A stretch of DNA of 64,000 bases from Balneolaceae bacterium (GTDB lineage Bacteria; Bacteroidota; Rhodothermia; Balneolales; Balneolaceae): contig JAEPQE010000002.1 of NCBI GenBank assembly GCA_017640665.1, positions 434,001-498,000 on the forward strand. The letters are read 5' to 3'. The position numbers and the translations under genes are program-made. The notes under the pieces were generated by a model. It was not told where the DNA came from. It did no database searches and saw nothing but the letters and a program-made list of their open reading frames with translations. Shown here one piece after another: positions 44,129-52,976 of the stretch (positions are counted from its first letter, which is position 1; the number at the start of each line of letters is the position of its first letter).

Positions 44129-45511
44129 TTAGAGTAATATGTTACCTAGTAATAAGATTGCTATCGAAAAATAAATAATGATTCCGCTTACATCCACTAT
44201 TGTTGCAACAAAAGGAGCCGAAGAAACAGCAGGATCCAGACCCAGCTTTGAAAGAATGAATGGAAGCATAGCTCCAATAAAATTTCCAAATAAAACAATG
44301 GTTAATAAACTTAGTGCTACCACCAAAGCCGTCATAACCATTTGGTATCCAAAGGGATTACCAGCAATTAGTTCCCAAGCAATTAGTGTCACAAATCCCA
44401 GTAATCCTATAAGACTTCCCAATGCCAATCCAGAAATAAACTCTCTGGAAAAAACTTTTTTCCAATCTTCTGCCTTGATGTCATCGGTGGCCAGTGCGCG
44501 AATCACGAGAGTTGCAGCCTGAGCTCCTGAGTTTCCACCACTGGAAATTATCAAAGGAACAAAGAAAGAGAGGAATACAACTTTGCTGAGCAGCTCTTCA
44601 TATTGTCCCATTGTAAGTGCTGTCAGAATCTGCCCTACAAAGAGAACAATTAGCCAGCCAAGTCTTTTCTTTACCATAGAAAAAATGGAGGTCTGAGAAT
44701 AGTAGTCGTCCAGAGCGTCCATAGCTGCCATCTTCTGCATATCCTCTGTAGTCTCTTCCTCAGCTACATCAATTACATCATCTACCGTCACTATTCCAAC
44801 TAAAATTCCGTCCGAATCTACTACTGGAAGAGCCACACGATCGTATTTGGCGAACATTTTAACCGCTTCTTCCTGGTCATCAAAAGCACTTAAAGCATTA
44901 AATGAATCATCCATGATACTTGAGATCGTATCTTTAGGCTCGGCTACAATAATTTGAGTAATCCTGAGGTCATCGATGAGGTGCTCTTTATCATCTACCA
45001 CATAAATAACATTAAGGGTCTCAGCAACCTCGGCATATTTCCGAATATGCTCCATGCTTCTGTCGATTGACCAATCAGACTTTACCCGCACATAGCGCGG
45101 AGTCATCAAACGACCAACACTATCTTCTGGATAACCGAGTAATTTCTTGATCTGTTTCTGATCTTCCGGTTTCATGGAATTCATCACACTTTGAGTGAGA
45201 TGACCTGGTAGTTCCTCCATAAGTGCAACCTGTTCATCCGGCTCCAGATTGCTCATAACATCAGAGAGTTGCTGCTTGTTGAAAAGTTCCAGCAATTCCA
45301 CCCCTTTTGCTGATGGAAGTTCTGCAAAAACATCAGCCGCTACTGGCTTTTTTAGAAGTCGAAAAACAACAACGGCTACACTTCCGTCGAGCTCTACCAA
45401 AAGTTCTGCAATATCAGCAGCAGGCACATCCGAGAGAACTTCTTTTAATCCAACCCAGTCTTTGGCCTCGATAAGTTCCTGAAATTCCGGTTTAATGAGC
45501 TGAACAAGCAT
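44129..45511 (-). CDS. mgtE: MgtE-type magnesium transporter
   Basis: 460 aa. An N-terminal helical superhelix domain (~1-130) with repeated acidic helices, paired CBS domains (~135-260, GRLMTPRYVRVK and VGIVTVDDVIDVAEEE), a plug helix, and five C-terminal membrane spans (~285-460) with GGNSGAQAATLVIRAL, the Mg-pathway signature. CBS and N-domains act as the Mg sensor that gates the channel. No M-box riboswitch fits in the 95-bp upstream gap. It leads an mgtE-thyA-folA run. Confidence 0.94.
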   Translation of the reverse strand: MLVQLIKPEFQELIEAKDWVGLKEVLSDVPAADIAELLVELDGSVAVVVFRLLKKPVAADVFAELPSAKGVELLELFNKQQLSDVMSNLEPDEQVALMEELPGHLTQSVMNSMKPEDQKQIKKLLGYPEDSVGRLMTPRYVRVKSDWSIDRSMEHIRKYAEVAETLNVIYVVDDKEHLIDDLRITQIIVAEPKDTISSIMDDSFNALSAFDDQEEAVKMFAKYDRVALPVVDSDGILVGIVTVDDVIDVAEEETTEDMQKMAAMDALDDYYSQTSIFSMVKKRLGWLIVLFVGQILTALTMGQYEELLSKVVFLSFFVPLIISSGGNSGAQAATLVIRALATDDIKAEDWKKVFSREFISGLALGSLIGLLGFVTLIAWELIAGNPFGYQMVMTALVVALSLLTIVLFGNFIGAMLPFILSKLGLDPAVSSAPFVATIVDVSGIIIYFSIAILLLGNILL

Positions 45512-45606
45512 TTTTATAAGACCTTATTTGATGAAGAGACAATACTACAACGACGGGCTAAGAATCGGGGTTAATCACTCAAAAAACAAGTGTACCCTTC
45601 AGAAGT

Positions 45607-46350
45607 TTAAGCCAAATTTAATGCCTGAAGTGCAGCCTCGGCAGCTAGTTGTTCCGCTTTCTTTTTACTTTTACCAATACCTGTGCCCAATTCATCTTCA
45701 CCAATAAGAACAGTTACCTCAAAAGTACGGTTGTGCCCGGGTCCTGACTCATTAATGGTTTTGTAACTGGGAAGTGGTAACCGTTGAGCCTGAGTGTATT
45801 CCAGAAGTGCGCTTTTGTAATTATCTACGGTATGAATAAGCTCTTCAAAGTTTACAAACTTATCGAATACATACTCAACAAATTGAAATGCACTTGAATA
45901 TCCTTTAGTGATATAAATTGCTGCAATAATAGATTCAAATACATCTGCCAGAATACTATTCGAAATTTTGGTATTTCCCGGGCGCTCACCCATTTCCATC
46001 AACTCGTTTAAGCCGAGTTCATTAGAAAAACCTGCCAGTGTCTCCCCTTTTACAAGTTTAGCCCTGATTTTAGTAAGAAAGCCCTCATCTTTCTTCGAAT
46101 ATTTATGGAACAAAATCTCTGCAGCAATTAAGTCTAATACAGCATCACCAAGAAATTCGAGACGTTCATAAGAATCATACTTGGCATATTGTTCCTGTGT
46201 GAGCATAGAACGATGTCTCAGGGCTCTTTGATATAATGAAGTGTCCTCAATTTTGAGCCCAATTATTTTCTCGAGCTGAATGATTCGATCATCACTGGGA
46301 ACAGTATCCTTGCTTTTTCTAGCAAACAAAGACCTGATTGAAAATCCCAT
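45607..46350 (-). CDS. rnc: Ribonuclease III
   Basis: 247 aa. The catalytic signature ERLEFLGDAVLDL (about residues 64-76) and the second acidic cluster ADVFESIIAAIY are intact; the C-terminal double-stranded RNA-binding domain (~170-245) includes KSKKKAEQLAAEAALQ. It processes rRNA and structured mRNAs. The ATG immediately follows the fabF stop (no gap), the classical fabF-rnc arrangement, so expression is tied to fatty-acid synthesis genes. Confidence 0.95.
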   Translation of the reverse strand: MGFSIRSLFARKSKDTVPSDDRIIQLEKIIGLKIEDTSLYQRALRHRSMLTQEQYAKYDSYERLEFLGDAVLDLIAAEILFHKYSKKDEGFLTKIRAKLVKGETLAGFSNELGLNELMEMGERPGNTKISNSILADVFESIIAAIYITKGYSSAFQFVEYVFDKFVNFEELIHTVDNYKSALLEYTQAQRLPLPSYKTINESGPGHNRTFEVTVLIGEDELGTGIGKSKKKAEQLAAEAALQALNLA

Positions 46351-47595
46351 TTAATCTTCGAATTTCTTAAAGACTAAGGTGGAATTATGGCCGCCAAAGC
46401 CAAACGCATTATTAAGTGCGTATTTTACATTTTTCACAACAGGCTCGTTAGCAGTGTAGTCTAAATCACACTCAGGATCCTGATTCTCGAGATTGATAGT
46501 AGGCGGGATAGTACCATGATAAATAGCCAATAGTGCGGCTACAGATTCAATTGCGCCAGCAGCACCAAGAGTATGCCCATGCATAGACTTGGTTGAATTT
46601 AAATTCATTTTCTTGGCATGATCACCAAAAACTTTCTTAATCGAGTTTGTTTCAGCAACATCTCCTAAAGGTGTTGAAGTGCCATGCATGTTAATATGAT
46701 CAACATCCTCTTTGTTAATCCCAGCTGCTTTAAGAGCATTATTCATAGCAAGCATTACACCTCCTCCATCTGGATCAGGTGCGGTAATGTGGTATGCATC
46801 CGCCGAATAGCCATATCCAGCCAATTCACCATAAATACGAGCCCCTCGTTTCTTGGCTGATTCCAGCTCCTCCAGAATAAATATCCCGGAGCCTTCACCA
46901 AGAACAAAGCCGTCTCGATCCATATCAAACGGTCGGGATGCGGCTTCAGGAGCATCGTTTCGTGTAGACATTGCTTTCATAGCGTTGAAGCCTGAAATAC
47001 CAATTCTGGTAACCGGAGCTTCCGATCCACCGGTTACAGCCATATCCGACTGTCCGTAGCGAATCATATCATAAGCAATACCAATGTTATGAGAGCCTGT
47101 TGCACATGCTGAAACTGCACAAAAATTTGGGCCCCTGAATCCATACCGAATTGAAATCTGTCCGGCTACTAAGTCGGGAATCAACATCGGAATGAAGAAA
47201 GGAGAAACTCCTCTCGGGCCTCGCTCATGAAATGAAACAGATTGTTCGTAAAAGGTTTCCATCCCTCCTATACCTGTTCCAACAATAACTGCTACCCGAT
47301 CTTTATCGATTTTCTCAAGATCCATTCCAGAATCTTCAACCGCTTCTTTGGTTGCCACCAGTGCATACTGGGCAACAAGATCCAGCCTCCGGGCATCTTT
47401 GTGCTCAAAGTGATCTTTGGGATTGTAATCGACAAGCTGGGCAGCAAATTGTGTTGCGAAATTGGTTGTATCGAAATGATCAACCGTACGGGCTCCGCTC
47501 TTACCAGACAAAAGTCCGTTCCAAAAAGCAGGAGCGCTCTCACCTATCGGGGTAAGAGCGCCAATACCCGTAATAACGACTCTGCGTTCACTCAT
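46351..47595 (-). CDS. fabF: Beta-ketoacyl-ACP synthase II
   Basis: 414 aa. Catalytic triad of the condensing enzymes: Cys in AVSACATGSHNIG, His in NMHGTSTPLGD, His in MHGHTLGAAGAIES. The start RRVVITGIGALTPIG is the family N-terminus and NNAFGFGGHNSTLVF the C-terminus. It elongates acyl-ACP with malonyl-ACP. It lies 18 bp after acpP and abuts rnc. Confidence 0.96.
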   Translation of the reverse strand: MSERRVVITGIGALTPIGESAPAFWNGLLSGKSGARTVDHFDTTNFATQFAAQLVDYNPKDHFEHKDARRLDLVAQYALVATKEAVEDSGMDLEKIDKDRVAVIVGTGIGGMETFYEQSVSFHERGPRGVSPFFIPMLIPDLVAGQISIRYGFRGPNFCAVSACATGSHNIGIAYDMIRYGQSDMAVTGGSEAPVTRIGISGFNAMKAMSTRNDAPEAASRPFDMDRDGFVLGEGSGIFILEELESAKKRGARIYGELAGYGYSADAYHITAPDPDGGGVMLAMNNALKAAGINKEDVDHINMHGTSTPLGDVAETNSIKKVFGDHAKKMNLNSTKSMHGHTLGAAGAIESVAALLAIYHGTIPPTINLENQDPECDLDYTANEPVVKNVKYALNNAFGFGGHNSTLVFKKFED

Positions 47596-47613
47596 AAGTG
47601 GAAAGAGTAGATA

Positions 47614-47853
47614 TTAAGATAGTTTACCTGAAAGATAAGTTACAGCATCACCAACAGTAGCAATGTTTTCTGCATCTTCATCAGGAATGCTTAAATCAAA
47701 TTCTTTTTCGAATTCCATGATCAATTCAACAGTATCTAAAGAATCAGCGCCAAGATCGTTAGTGAAATTAGCATCTCCAGTTACTTCAGATTCGTCAACG
47801 CCTAGCTTATCAACTATAATGGCTTTTACTTTTGATTCAACATCTTGTGACAT
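47614..47853 (-). CDS. acpP: Acyl carrier protein
   Basis: 79 aa, acidic. The phosphopantetheine Ser is in the motif [15 protein letters not shown] (about residue 40). It carries the growing acyl chain for all enzymes of this cluster. The 82-bp gap to fabG is longer than others in the operon and may hold an internal promoter, as is usual for highly expressed acpP, but I see no clear -7 element. Confidence 0.97.
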   Translation of the reverse strand: MSQDVESKVKAIIVDKLGVDESEVTGDANFTNDLGADSLDTVELIMEFEKEFDLSIPDEDAENIATVGDAVTYLSGKLS

Positions 47854-47935
47854 AATTAGTCCTAATTATTTTAATGGTAGTTAGATTAAATTTAAACTTG
47901 TTTAACTTAAAAATTCATTTAGGTATCCGCAATAG

Positions 47936-48685
47936 CTACATGGCCATACCGCCATCAACGCGAATGGTCTCTCCGGTGATGTAACTACTCATATCTGAAG
48001 CCAGAAATGCAACAGCATTTGCTATCTCATCTGGATTACCTGCACGACCTAGCGGAGTGGCTTCTTTGATACCTTCGAGCACTTTTTCGTCCAAAGAACC
48101 CGTCATATCGGTAGTAATATAGCCCGGAGCAATTACATTCGCCCGGATGTTTCTGGAAGCAAGTTCCTTCGCATACGATTTGGTAAACCCAATAATTCCC
48201 GCCTTTGATGCAGAATAGTTACTTTGTCCTGCGTTCCCGGAAATACCTACTACAGAGCTGATATTGATAATTGATCCACCCCGATTTTTCATCATCGGGC
48301 GAGCAGAAGCCTTCGAATAGTTAAAAATACTTTTAAGGTTTGTGGTGATTACATCATCCCACTGTTCTTCGCTCATTCTCAGAATCAGATTGTCTTTAGC
48401 GATCCCTGCGTTATTCACGAGCACATCAATTTTATCCCAATCTGTAACGATTTCATTAATCACTTTTTCAGCTTCTCCAAAATCTACAGCATCGGCTTGA
48501 ATCGCCTTTGCCTTTCTTCCTTTTGCTTCAATTTCGGCTTTTACTTCATTAGCTGCTTCGGCAGAGCGTGCGTATGTAATGGCTACATCTGCACCTAATT
48601 CAGCCAATTTGATAGCTATTGCTCTTCCTATTCCACGGCTACCTCCGGTAACCAAACATGTTTTTCCTTCGAGTGATAATCCCAT
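47936..48685 (-). CDS. fabG: 3-oxoacyl-ACP reductase
   Basis: 249 aa short-chain dehydrogenase. NADPH-binding TGGSRGIGRA near residue 15, NNAGIAKDNL, catalytic Ser in INISSVVG, Tyr-Lys in NYSASKAG, and the C-terminal YITGETIRVDGGMAM. It reduces beta-ketoacyl-ACP in fatty-acid elongation. It starts 7 bp after the fabD stop. Confidence 0.96.
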   Translation of the reverse strand: MGLSLEGKTCLVTGGSRGIGRAIAIKLAELGADVAITYARSAEAANEVKAEIEAKGRKAKAIQADAVDFGEAEKVINEIVTDWDKIDVLVNNAGIAKDNLILRMSEEQWDDVITTNLKSIFNYSKASARPMMKNRGGSIINISSVVGISGNAGQSNYSASKAGIIGFTKSYAKELASRNIRANVIAPGYITTDMTGSLDEKVLEGIKEATPLGRAGNPDEIANAVAFLASDMSSYITGETIRVDGGMAM

Positions 48686-48692
48686 AGTTCTT

Positions 48693-49580
48693 TTATTGAT
48701 GTCCTGAAGTTTCTGCTTTACGGTCTGTTCGTTTTACCAATCCTTGTAATACTTTTCCGGGACCTACTTCAACAAAAGAAGTAGCTCCATCTTCCAGCAT
48801 ATTAAGAAGCGTTTGAGTCCAGCGAACAGGGTTTAATAATTGATCCAAAAGGTTTGATCTGATTTCTTCAGGATCAGTAGTTGGTTTTGCGGTATAGTTG
48901 CTGTAAATGGGGCAATCCGGGGTGCTGATCTCTAAATTCTCTAGCTGCTCCCGTAGCCCGTCTAAGGCTGGCTGCATTAATGATGAATGAAAGGCCCCGC
49001 TTACCGGGAGCATCATTGCCATTCTTGCCCCTTCTTCTTTGGCTAACTCAACGGCTTTTTCCACAGCTTCTATGTACCCGGAAATAACTAATTGTCCCGG
49101 ACAGTTATAGTTTGCTGCAATTACCTCTTTACCTGTTGCCTGGGTAGCTTCCTCGCATACTTTTTCTACTGCCTCATCTGCCATTCCAATAATAGCGGCC
49201 ATTGTTCCCGGGTTTTGAGCCCCTGCCTGTTGCATCAACTCTCCCCTTCTCCGAACAATTCTCAGAGCATCTTCAAAGCTTACTGCACCGCATGCAACAA
49301 GTGCTGAAAATTCTCCTAAACTATGACCTGCTACCATATCCGGATTTGCACCCAGCGTTTTAAATAAAGCTACTGAATGAAGAAAAATTGCAGGTTGTGT
49401 AAACTCTGTTTGTTTCAGTTTATCCTCAGGTCCATCAAACATGATCGATTTCAGGTCAATTCCTAAAATCTCATTTGCTTGATCTACATACTTAGTAAAC
49501 TCGGAATTTGAATCATAATGATCCTTTCCCATTCCTATAAATTGAGATCCTTGTCCGGGAAAAAGATAGGCTGTGCTCAT
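48693..49580 (-). CDS. fabD: Malonyl-CoA:ACP transacylase
   Basis: 295 aa. FPGQGSQFIGMG near the start, the nucleophile Ser in AGHSLGEFSAL, the Arg in IVRRRGELMQ, and the catalytic His in SGAFHSSLM. It transfers malonate from CoA to ACP. It is separated from fabH by 1 bp, so the two are co-translated. Confidence 0.96.
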   Translation of the reverse strand: MSTAYLFPGQGSQFIGMGKDHYDSNSEFTKYVDQANEILGIDLKSIMFDGPEDKLKQTEFTQPAIFLHSVALFKTLGANPDMVAGHSLGEFSALVACGAVSFEDALRIVRRRGELMQQAGAQNPGTMAAIIGMADEAVEKVCEEATQATGKEVIAANYNCPGQLVISGYIEAVEKAVELAKEEGARMAMMLPVSGAFHSSLMQPALDGLREQLENLEISTPDCPIYSNYTAKPTTDPEEIRSNLLDQLLNPVRWTQTLLNMLEDGATSFVEVGPGKVLQGLVKRTDRKAETSGHQ

Positions 49581-49581
49581 T

Positions 49582-50571
49582 TTATAAACTCCATTTTACG
49601 TAAACTGCTCCCCAGGTAAATCCACCACCAAAAGCTGCAAGAACAAGGTTATCGCCTTTAGATAATTGGTCTTTCCAATCATACAAACATAAAGGGATGG
49701 TAGCAGCTGTTGTATTCCCGTAACGGTCAATGTTGATCATCACTTTGTCTGAAGAAATCCCCATTCGGTTCGCGGTGGCATCAATAATTCTCAGGTTCGC
49801 CTGATGCGGCACTAGCCAGGCTACATCTTCAGGAGCAAGATCGTTCTTCTTCATAATCTCCAAAGAAACATCTGCCATTCCCATAGTCGCCTTTTTGAAA
49901 ACAGCACGCCCATCCTGACGAATAGAATGCATTTTTGCATCAACCGTTTCATGGGATGCAGGGCGCAAACTTCCGCCCGCTGGTTGATAAAGCCCGCAAT
50001 TTATATCACCTTCGGTGTGATGGATGCTGTCAATAATTCCCGTTTCATCATCTGAAGCTTCGAGCACGACCGCCCCAGCTCCATCACCAAAAAGTATACA
50101 GGTTGTTCTGTCTGTATAATCAAGAATGGATGACATTTTATCCGCACCGATGACTAATACTTTTTTAGCAGTTCTTCCCTGTATAAAAGAAGCTCCGGTT
50201 GTAAGAGCATAAATAAACCCTGAGCATGCAGCCGAAATATCAAAAGCAAAAGCGTTTTTAGCCCCCAATTTTTCCTGCACTAAACATGCTGTTGCAGGGA
50301 AAATATAATCGGGAGTAACAGTAGCCACAATAATTACATCAATTTCTTCTGCAGATACCCCAGCTGATTGCAATGCTTCTTCCGCAGCCTTTGTGGCCAT
50401 GTATGAAGTCGCTTTATCCGGGTCTTTCAGAATCCTGCGTTCAGAAATACCTGTTCGGGTTCTGATCCATTCGTCATTGGTTTCTACCAGTTTTTCAAGA
50501 TCAAAGTTTGTCATTCGATCTTCAGGCAGAAAATGTCCTATTGCAGAAATTTTTGCTTTTTGTACTTCCAT
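49582..50571 (-). CDS. fabH: Beta-ketoacyl-ACP synthase III
   Basis: 329 aa. Catalytic Cys in ISAACSGFIYAL, His in VPHQANLRI, Asn in YGNTTAATIPL. It condenses acetyl- or branched acyl-CoA with malonyl-ACP to start chain synthesis; the primer preference cannot be read here. It lies 12 bp downstream of plsX. Confidence 0.96.
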   Translation of the reverse strand: MEVQKAKISAIGHFLPEDRMTNFDLEKLVETNDEWIRTRTGISERRILKDPDKATSYMATKAAEEALQSAGVSAEEIDVIIVATVTPDYIFPATACLVQEKLGAKNAFAFDISAACSGFIYALTTGASFIQGRTAKKVLVIGADKMSSILDYTDRTTCILFGDGAGAVVLEASDDETGIIDSIHHTEGDINCGLYQPAGGSLRPASHETVDAKMHSIRQDGRAVFKKATMGMADVSLEIMKKNDLAPEDVAWLVPHQANLRIIDATANRMGISSDKVMINIDRYGNTTAATIPLCLYDWKDQLSKGDNLVLAAFGGGFTWGAVYVKWSL

Positions 50572-50583
50572 TTGAGATTTAAA

Positions 50584-51567
50584 TCAATTTAGAGATGCGA
50601 CAATTTTGCCATTAACATCATTCTGTACACAATTAATAGCACTTTTAATCATATTTTTGATTGCGAGCGCGCTGCTTCCTCCATGTCCAACTATACTTAC
50701 TCCGTTTACCCCAAGGAAAGGAATTCCTCCAACATTTTCATAGTTGAATGGACTTAATGAAGTTCTAAGCACCTTTTGCGCTGCAAAAAGATATAATTTT
50801 GAAACAATACCTTTCTTTGCCGAAGCTTTAACCATTTGTTTTAGCGCTGAAGGTATAGATTCCCCAAATTTGAGGAGGATATTTCCGACAACTCCATCGG
50901 TTACAAATACATCAGCCTTGGCTGGAAAAATGTCCCTACCTTCCACATTGCCAATAAAACCTTCCAATTGCGTGAGATGCTCATAGATTTCTTTCATCTC
51001 ATCTGTGCCCTTTCCTTCCTCTTCACCCACATTCAACATTCCGACTTTTGGGTTTTCAATGCCCATTACCTGAGCGCAAAATACCTGACCCATTTTAGCA
51101 AATTGGTATGCATGTTCGGGTTTTAACTCCAGATTTGCTCCTGCGTCAACCAACAATCTAAATCCTTTTAGTGTTGGATAGTAAGAAGCGATGGTTGGGC
51201 GTGATACACCTTTCAACTTACCGAGAATGAAAGTGGAAGCAGCTAGTAAAGCGCCGGTATTTCCTGCACTTACAAAGGCATCGCACTTTCCTTCTTTATG
51301 TAAATTTATTCCGATGGTAATGGAAGAGTTTCGCTTGTTCTTTACTGCAGCTGAGGGCGAATCATGCATTTCGATAATTTCCGGAGCATGAACAATCTGC
51401 ATCCTGCTTTTATCGTAAGTATGATTCGTCAGTTCTTTCTCCAAAAGTTCTTCCGGTCCCACAAGAATAATTTGGAGTGATGCGTCCTCATTAAGAGCTA
51501 AAATAGACCCCTCAATTGGATTTATTGGATAATAATCGCCACCGGCCGCATCTACTGCAACTATCAT
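50584..51567 (-). CDS. plsX: Phosphate acyltransferase PlsX
   Basis: 327 aa. The N-terminal IVAVDAAGGDYYP corresponds to the family MDAMGGD motif, followed by the MHDSPSAAVKNKRNSS segment and SAGNTGALLA, both strongly diagnostic. It converts acyl-ACP to acyl-phosphate, linking fatty-acid synthesis to phospholipid formation. It lies between rpmF and fabH in the usual order. Confidence 0.95.
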   Translation of the reverse strand: MIVAVDAAGGDYYPINPIEGSILALNEDASLQIILVGPEELLEKELTNHTYDKSRMQIVHAPEIIEMHDSPSAAVKNKRNSSITIGINLHKEGKCDAFVSAGNTGALLAASTFILGKLKGVSRPTIASYYPTLKGFRLLVDAGANLELKPEHAYQFAKMGQVFCAQVMGIENPKVGMLNVGEEEGKGTDEMKEIYEHLTQLEGFIGNVEGRDIFPAKADVFVTDGVVGNILLKFGESIPSALKQMVKASAKKGIVSKLYLFAAQKVLRTSLSPFNYENVGGIPFLGVNGVSIVGHGGSSALAIKNMIKSAINCVQNDVNGKIVASLN

Positions 51568-51577
51568 AAAGTCAGGT

Positions 51578-51757
51578 TTAGTTAGCTACGTTAACTACCT
51601 GTCTTCCTCTGTAATACCCGCAATCCGGGCATGCGTGGTGATATTTATGAAGCGATCCGCAGTTCGAGCATTTTGCGAGAGTAACATCAGAAATTGCGTG
51701 ATGTGACCTTCTTTTATCTCTTCTGGCTTTTGAAGTTTTTCGTTTTGGATGTGCCAT
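51578..51757 (-). CDS. rpmF: Ribosomal protein bL32
   Basis: 59 aa, found by translating the gap between plsX and the DUF177 gene. It begins MAHPKRKTSKARRDKRR, the standard bL32 start, and has a zinc ribbon with Cys30-x2-Cys33 and Cys43-x2-Cys46 (CSNC, CPDC). The zinc-binding (C+) form is present. Its place between the DUF177 gene and plsX is the conserved arrangement in many bacteria. Confidence 0.97.
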   Translation of the reverse strand: MAHPKRKTSKARRDKRRSHHAISDVTLAKCSNCGSLHKYHHACPDCGYYRGRQVVNVAN

Positions 51758-51772
51758 TAGTAATCCTGTGTA

Positions 51773-52279
51773 TTATTTCTTTAAATCTTTCAATGCTTCC
51801 CATCTTGGATCAATGTTATCACCCTCTTCTTCATCATCAGCTTCTCCAAATTGTTCATTGAGAAACTCTGTAGGGTTACCATTTTCATCCAAAAAACGGG
51901 GATGTAATTTCTTTGCCGGCAAACTAACAAGAATTGTATCCAGTACATCTTGTTCTATGTCTATTTGTTTAGATGCAAAATCAATATTCCTGATAGAGCC
52001 ATTTTCGTCGGCCGATTCTTCAATCTTTTCTTCTTTGAAAAGAATTTCATAATTCTGATGTACTTCATAATCAAAATTATCCAGAGATCGGTCGCATACA
52101 AGTTCAACAATTATATTAAACTTGAGCTTGGCAAGGATAAAATGAAGTGAACGATTGAACTCGATGTCGATGGTTCCCGATTGTAAAGAAACCTCTCCCA
52201 AATCAAGATCTTCAGCTGTTAGCTGAAGTGTTCTCTCACTTTTCCCTTCAGGAATTTCAAAGATCTTAAACTTAAACAT
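51773..52279 (-). CDS. DUF177 / YceD family protein
   Basis: 168 aa. It has the family segment VELVCDRSLDNFDYEVHQNYEILF (here a single Cys instead of the usual CxRC pair), an acidic middle and a C-terminus ending DPRWEALKDLKK, the typical DUF177 tail. The family is linked to 23S rRNA metabolism and always sits before rpmF. It is first in the nine-gene fatty-acid cluster, 17 nt or so after a predicted transcription start. Confidence 0.88.
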   Translation of the reverse strand: MFKFKIFEIPEGKSERTLQLTAEDLDLGEVSLQSGTIDIEFNRSLHFILAKLKFNIIVELVCDRSLDNFDYEVHQNYEILFKEEKIEESADENGSIRNIDFASKQIDIEQDVLDTILVSLPAKKLHPRFLDENGNPTEFLNEQFGEADDEEEGDNIDPRWEALKDLKK

Positions 52280-52301
52280 ATCACGTCTCCGTTACAGCCA
52301 A

Positions 52302-52333
52302 CAAAGATAAGGATAATACGCTTGTAGTACAAT
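52302..52333 (-). promoter_or_regulatory. Predicted promoter of the DUF177-rpmF-plsX-fab-rnc operon
   Basis: On the minus strand, TATCTTTG (52302-52309) is an exact TAnnTTTG -7 element, with ATTG (52330-52333) 20 nt upstream as -33. This is the Bacteroidota spacing. It falls in the 53-bp gap directly before the first gene, overlapping the stop codon of the kinase gene. Confidence 0.65.
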
Positions 52334-52968
52334 CAATTAAACAAGCCGTAAAGACGCTGTTCAATTAATTCAATAACTTTTCCTAAATCCTCCGGATCGT
52401 TTACAAAATCCAGGTCATCGGTATCAATAATAAGCTTTTCGTGGGGATAACGATCTATCCAATCTTCATACAAACGATTCAGGCGTTCGAGATAATCAAT
52501 GCGGATCGTGTTCTCATAATCTCTTCCCCTTTGCTGTATTTGCTTAACTAAAGTAGGTACCTGAGCGCGAAGATAGATCAATAAATCCGGTGGTCGAAGA
52601 TAGTGACTCATTTCATGAAAGAGCGCTTCATAGTTAGCAAAGTCTCTGTCGCTCATCAGATTCATTTCATGAAGGTTCTTCGCAAAAATCTCCACATCTT
52701 CATAAATTGTTCTATCCTGAATTAAGCTGATTTCCTGCTTCAACATTTCTTTCTGATGACGGAACCTACTCGAAAGAAAATATATCTGGAGATTGAAACT
52801 CCAGCGGAGCATATCTTCATAAAAATCGGCGAGGTATGGATTGTCCTCTACAGATTCGTAAAACGCTTCCCAGTTAAAATGCTTAGACAGAAGTCCGGTA
52901 AGAGACGACTTTCCCGCCCCGATATTACCCGCTACTGCAATGTATTTAGATTTACTTTGATTATTCAA
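52333..52968 (-). CDS. Deoxynucleoside kinase family protein
   Basis: 211 aa. P-loop GNIGAGKSSLTGLL at about 15-28, the family's Glu in FYESVEDNPYL, DRT motif in IQDRTIYEDVEIF, and the lid QQRGRDYENT. It phosphorylates a deoxynucleoside, probably deoxyadenosine/deoxyguanosine or a mixed range. The start is TTG; there is no ATG between the upstream stop and the P-loop. It is last in pfkA-pgi-dNK, an odd pairing of salvage with glycolysis. Confidence 0.9.
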   Translation of the reverse strand: MNNQSKSKYIAVAGNIGAGKSSLTGLLSKHFNWEAFYESVEDNPYLADFYEDMLRWSFNLQIYFLSSRFRHQKEMLKQEISLIQDRTIYEDVEIFAKNLHEMNLMSDRDFANYEALFHEMSHYLRPPDLLIYLRAQVPTLVKQIQQRGRDYENTIRIDYLERLNRLYEDWIDRYPHEKLIIDTDDLDFVNDPEDLGKVIELIEQRLYGLFN

Positions 52969-52976
52969 AATATAGG

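Noticed and set aside
45512-45606. M-box riboswitch before mgtE
   Set aside because: Only 95 bp and no paired structure of that class visible.
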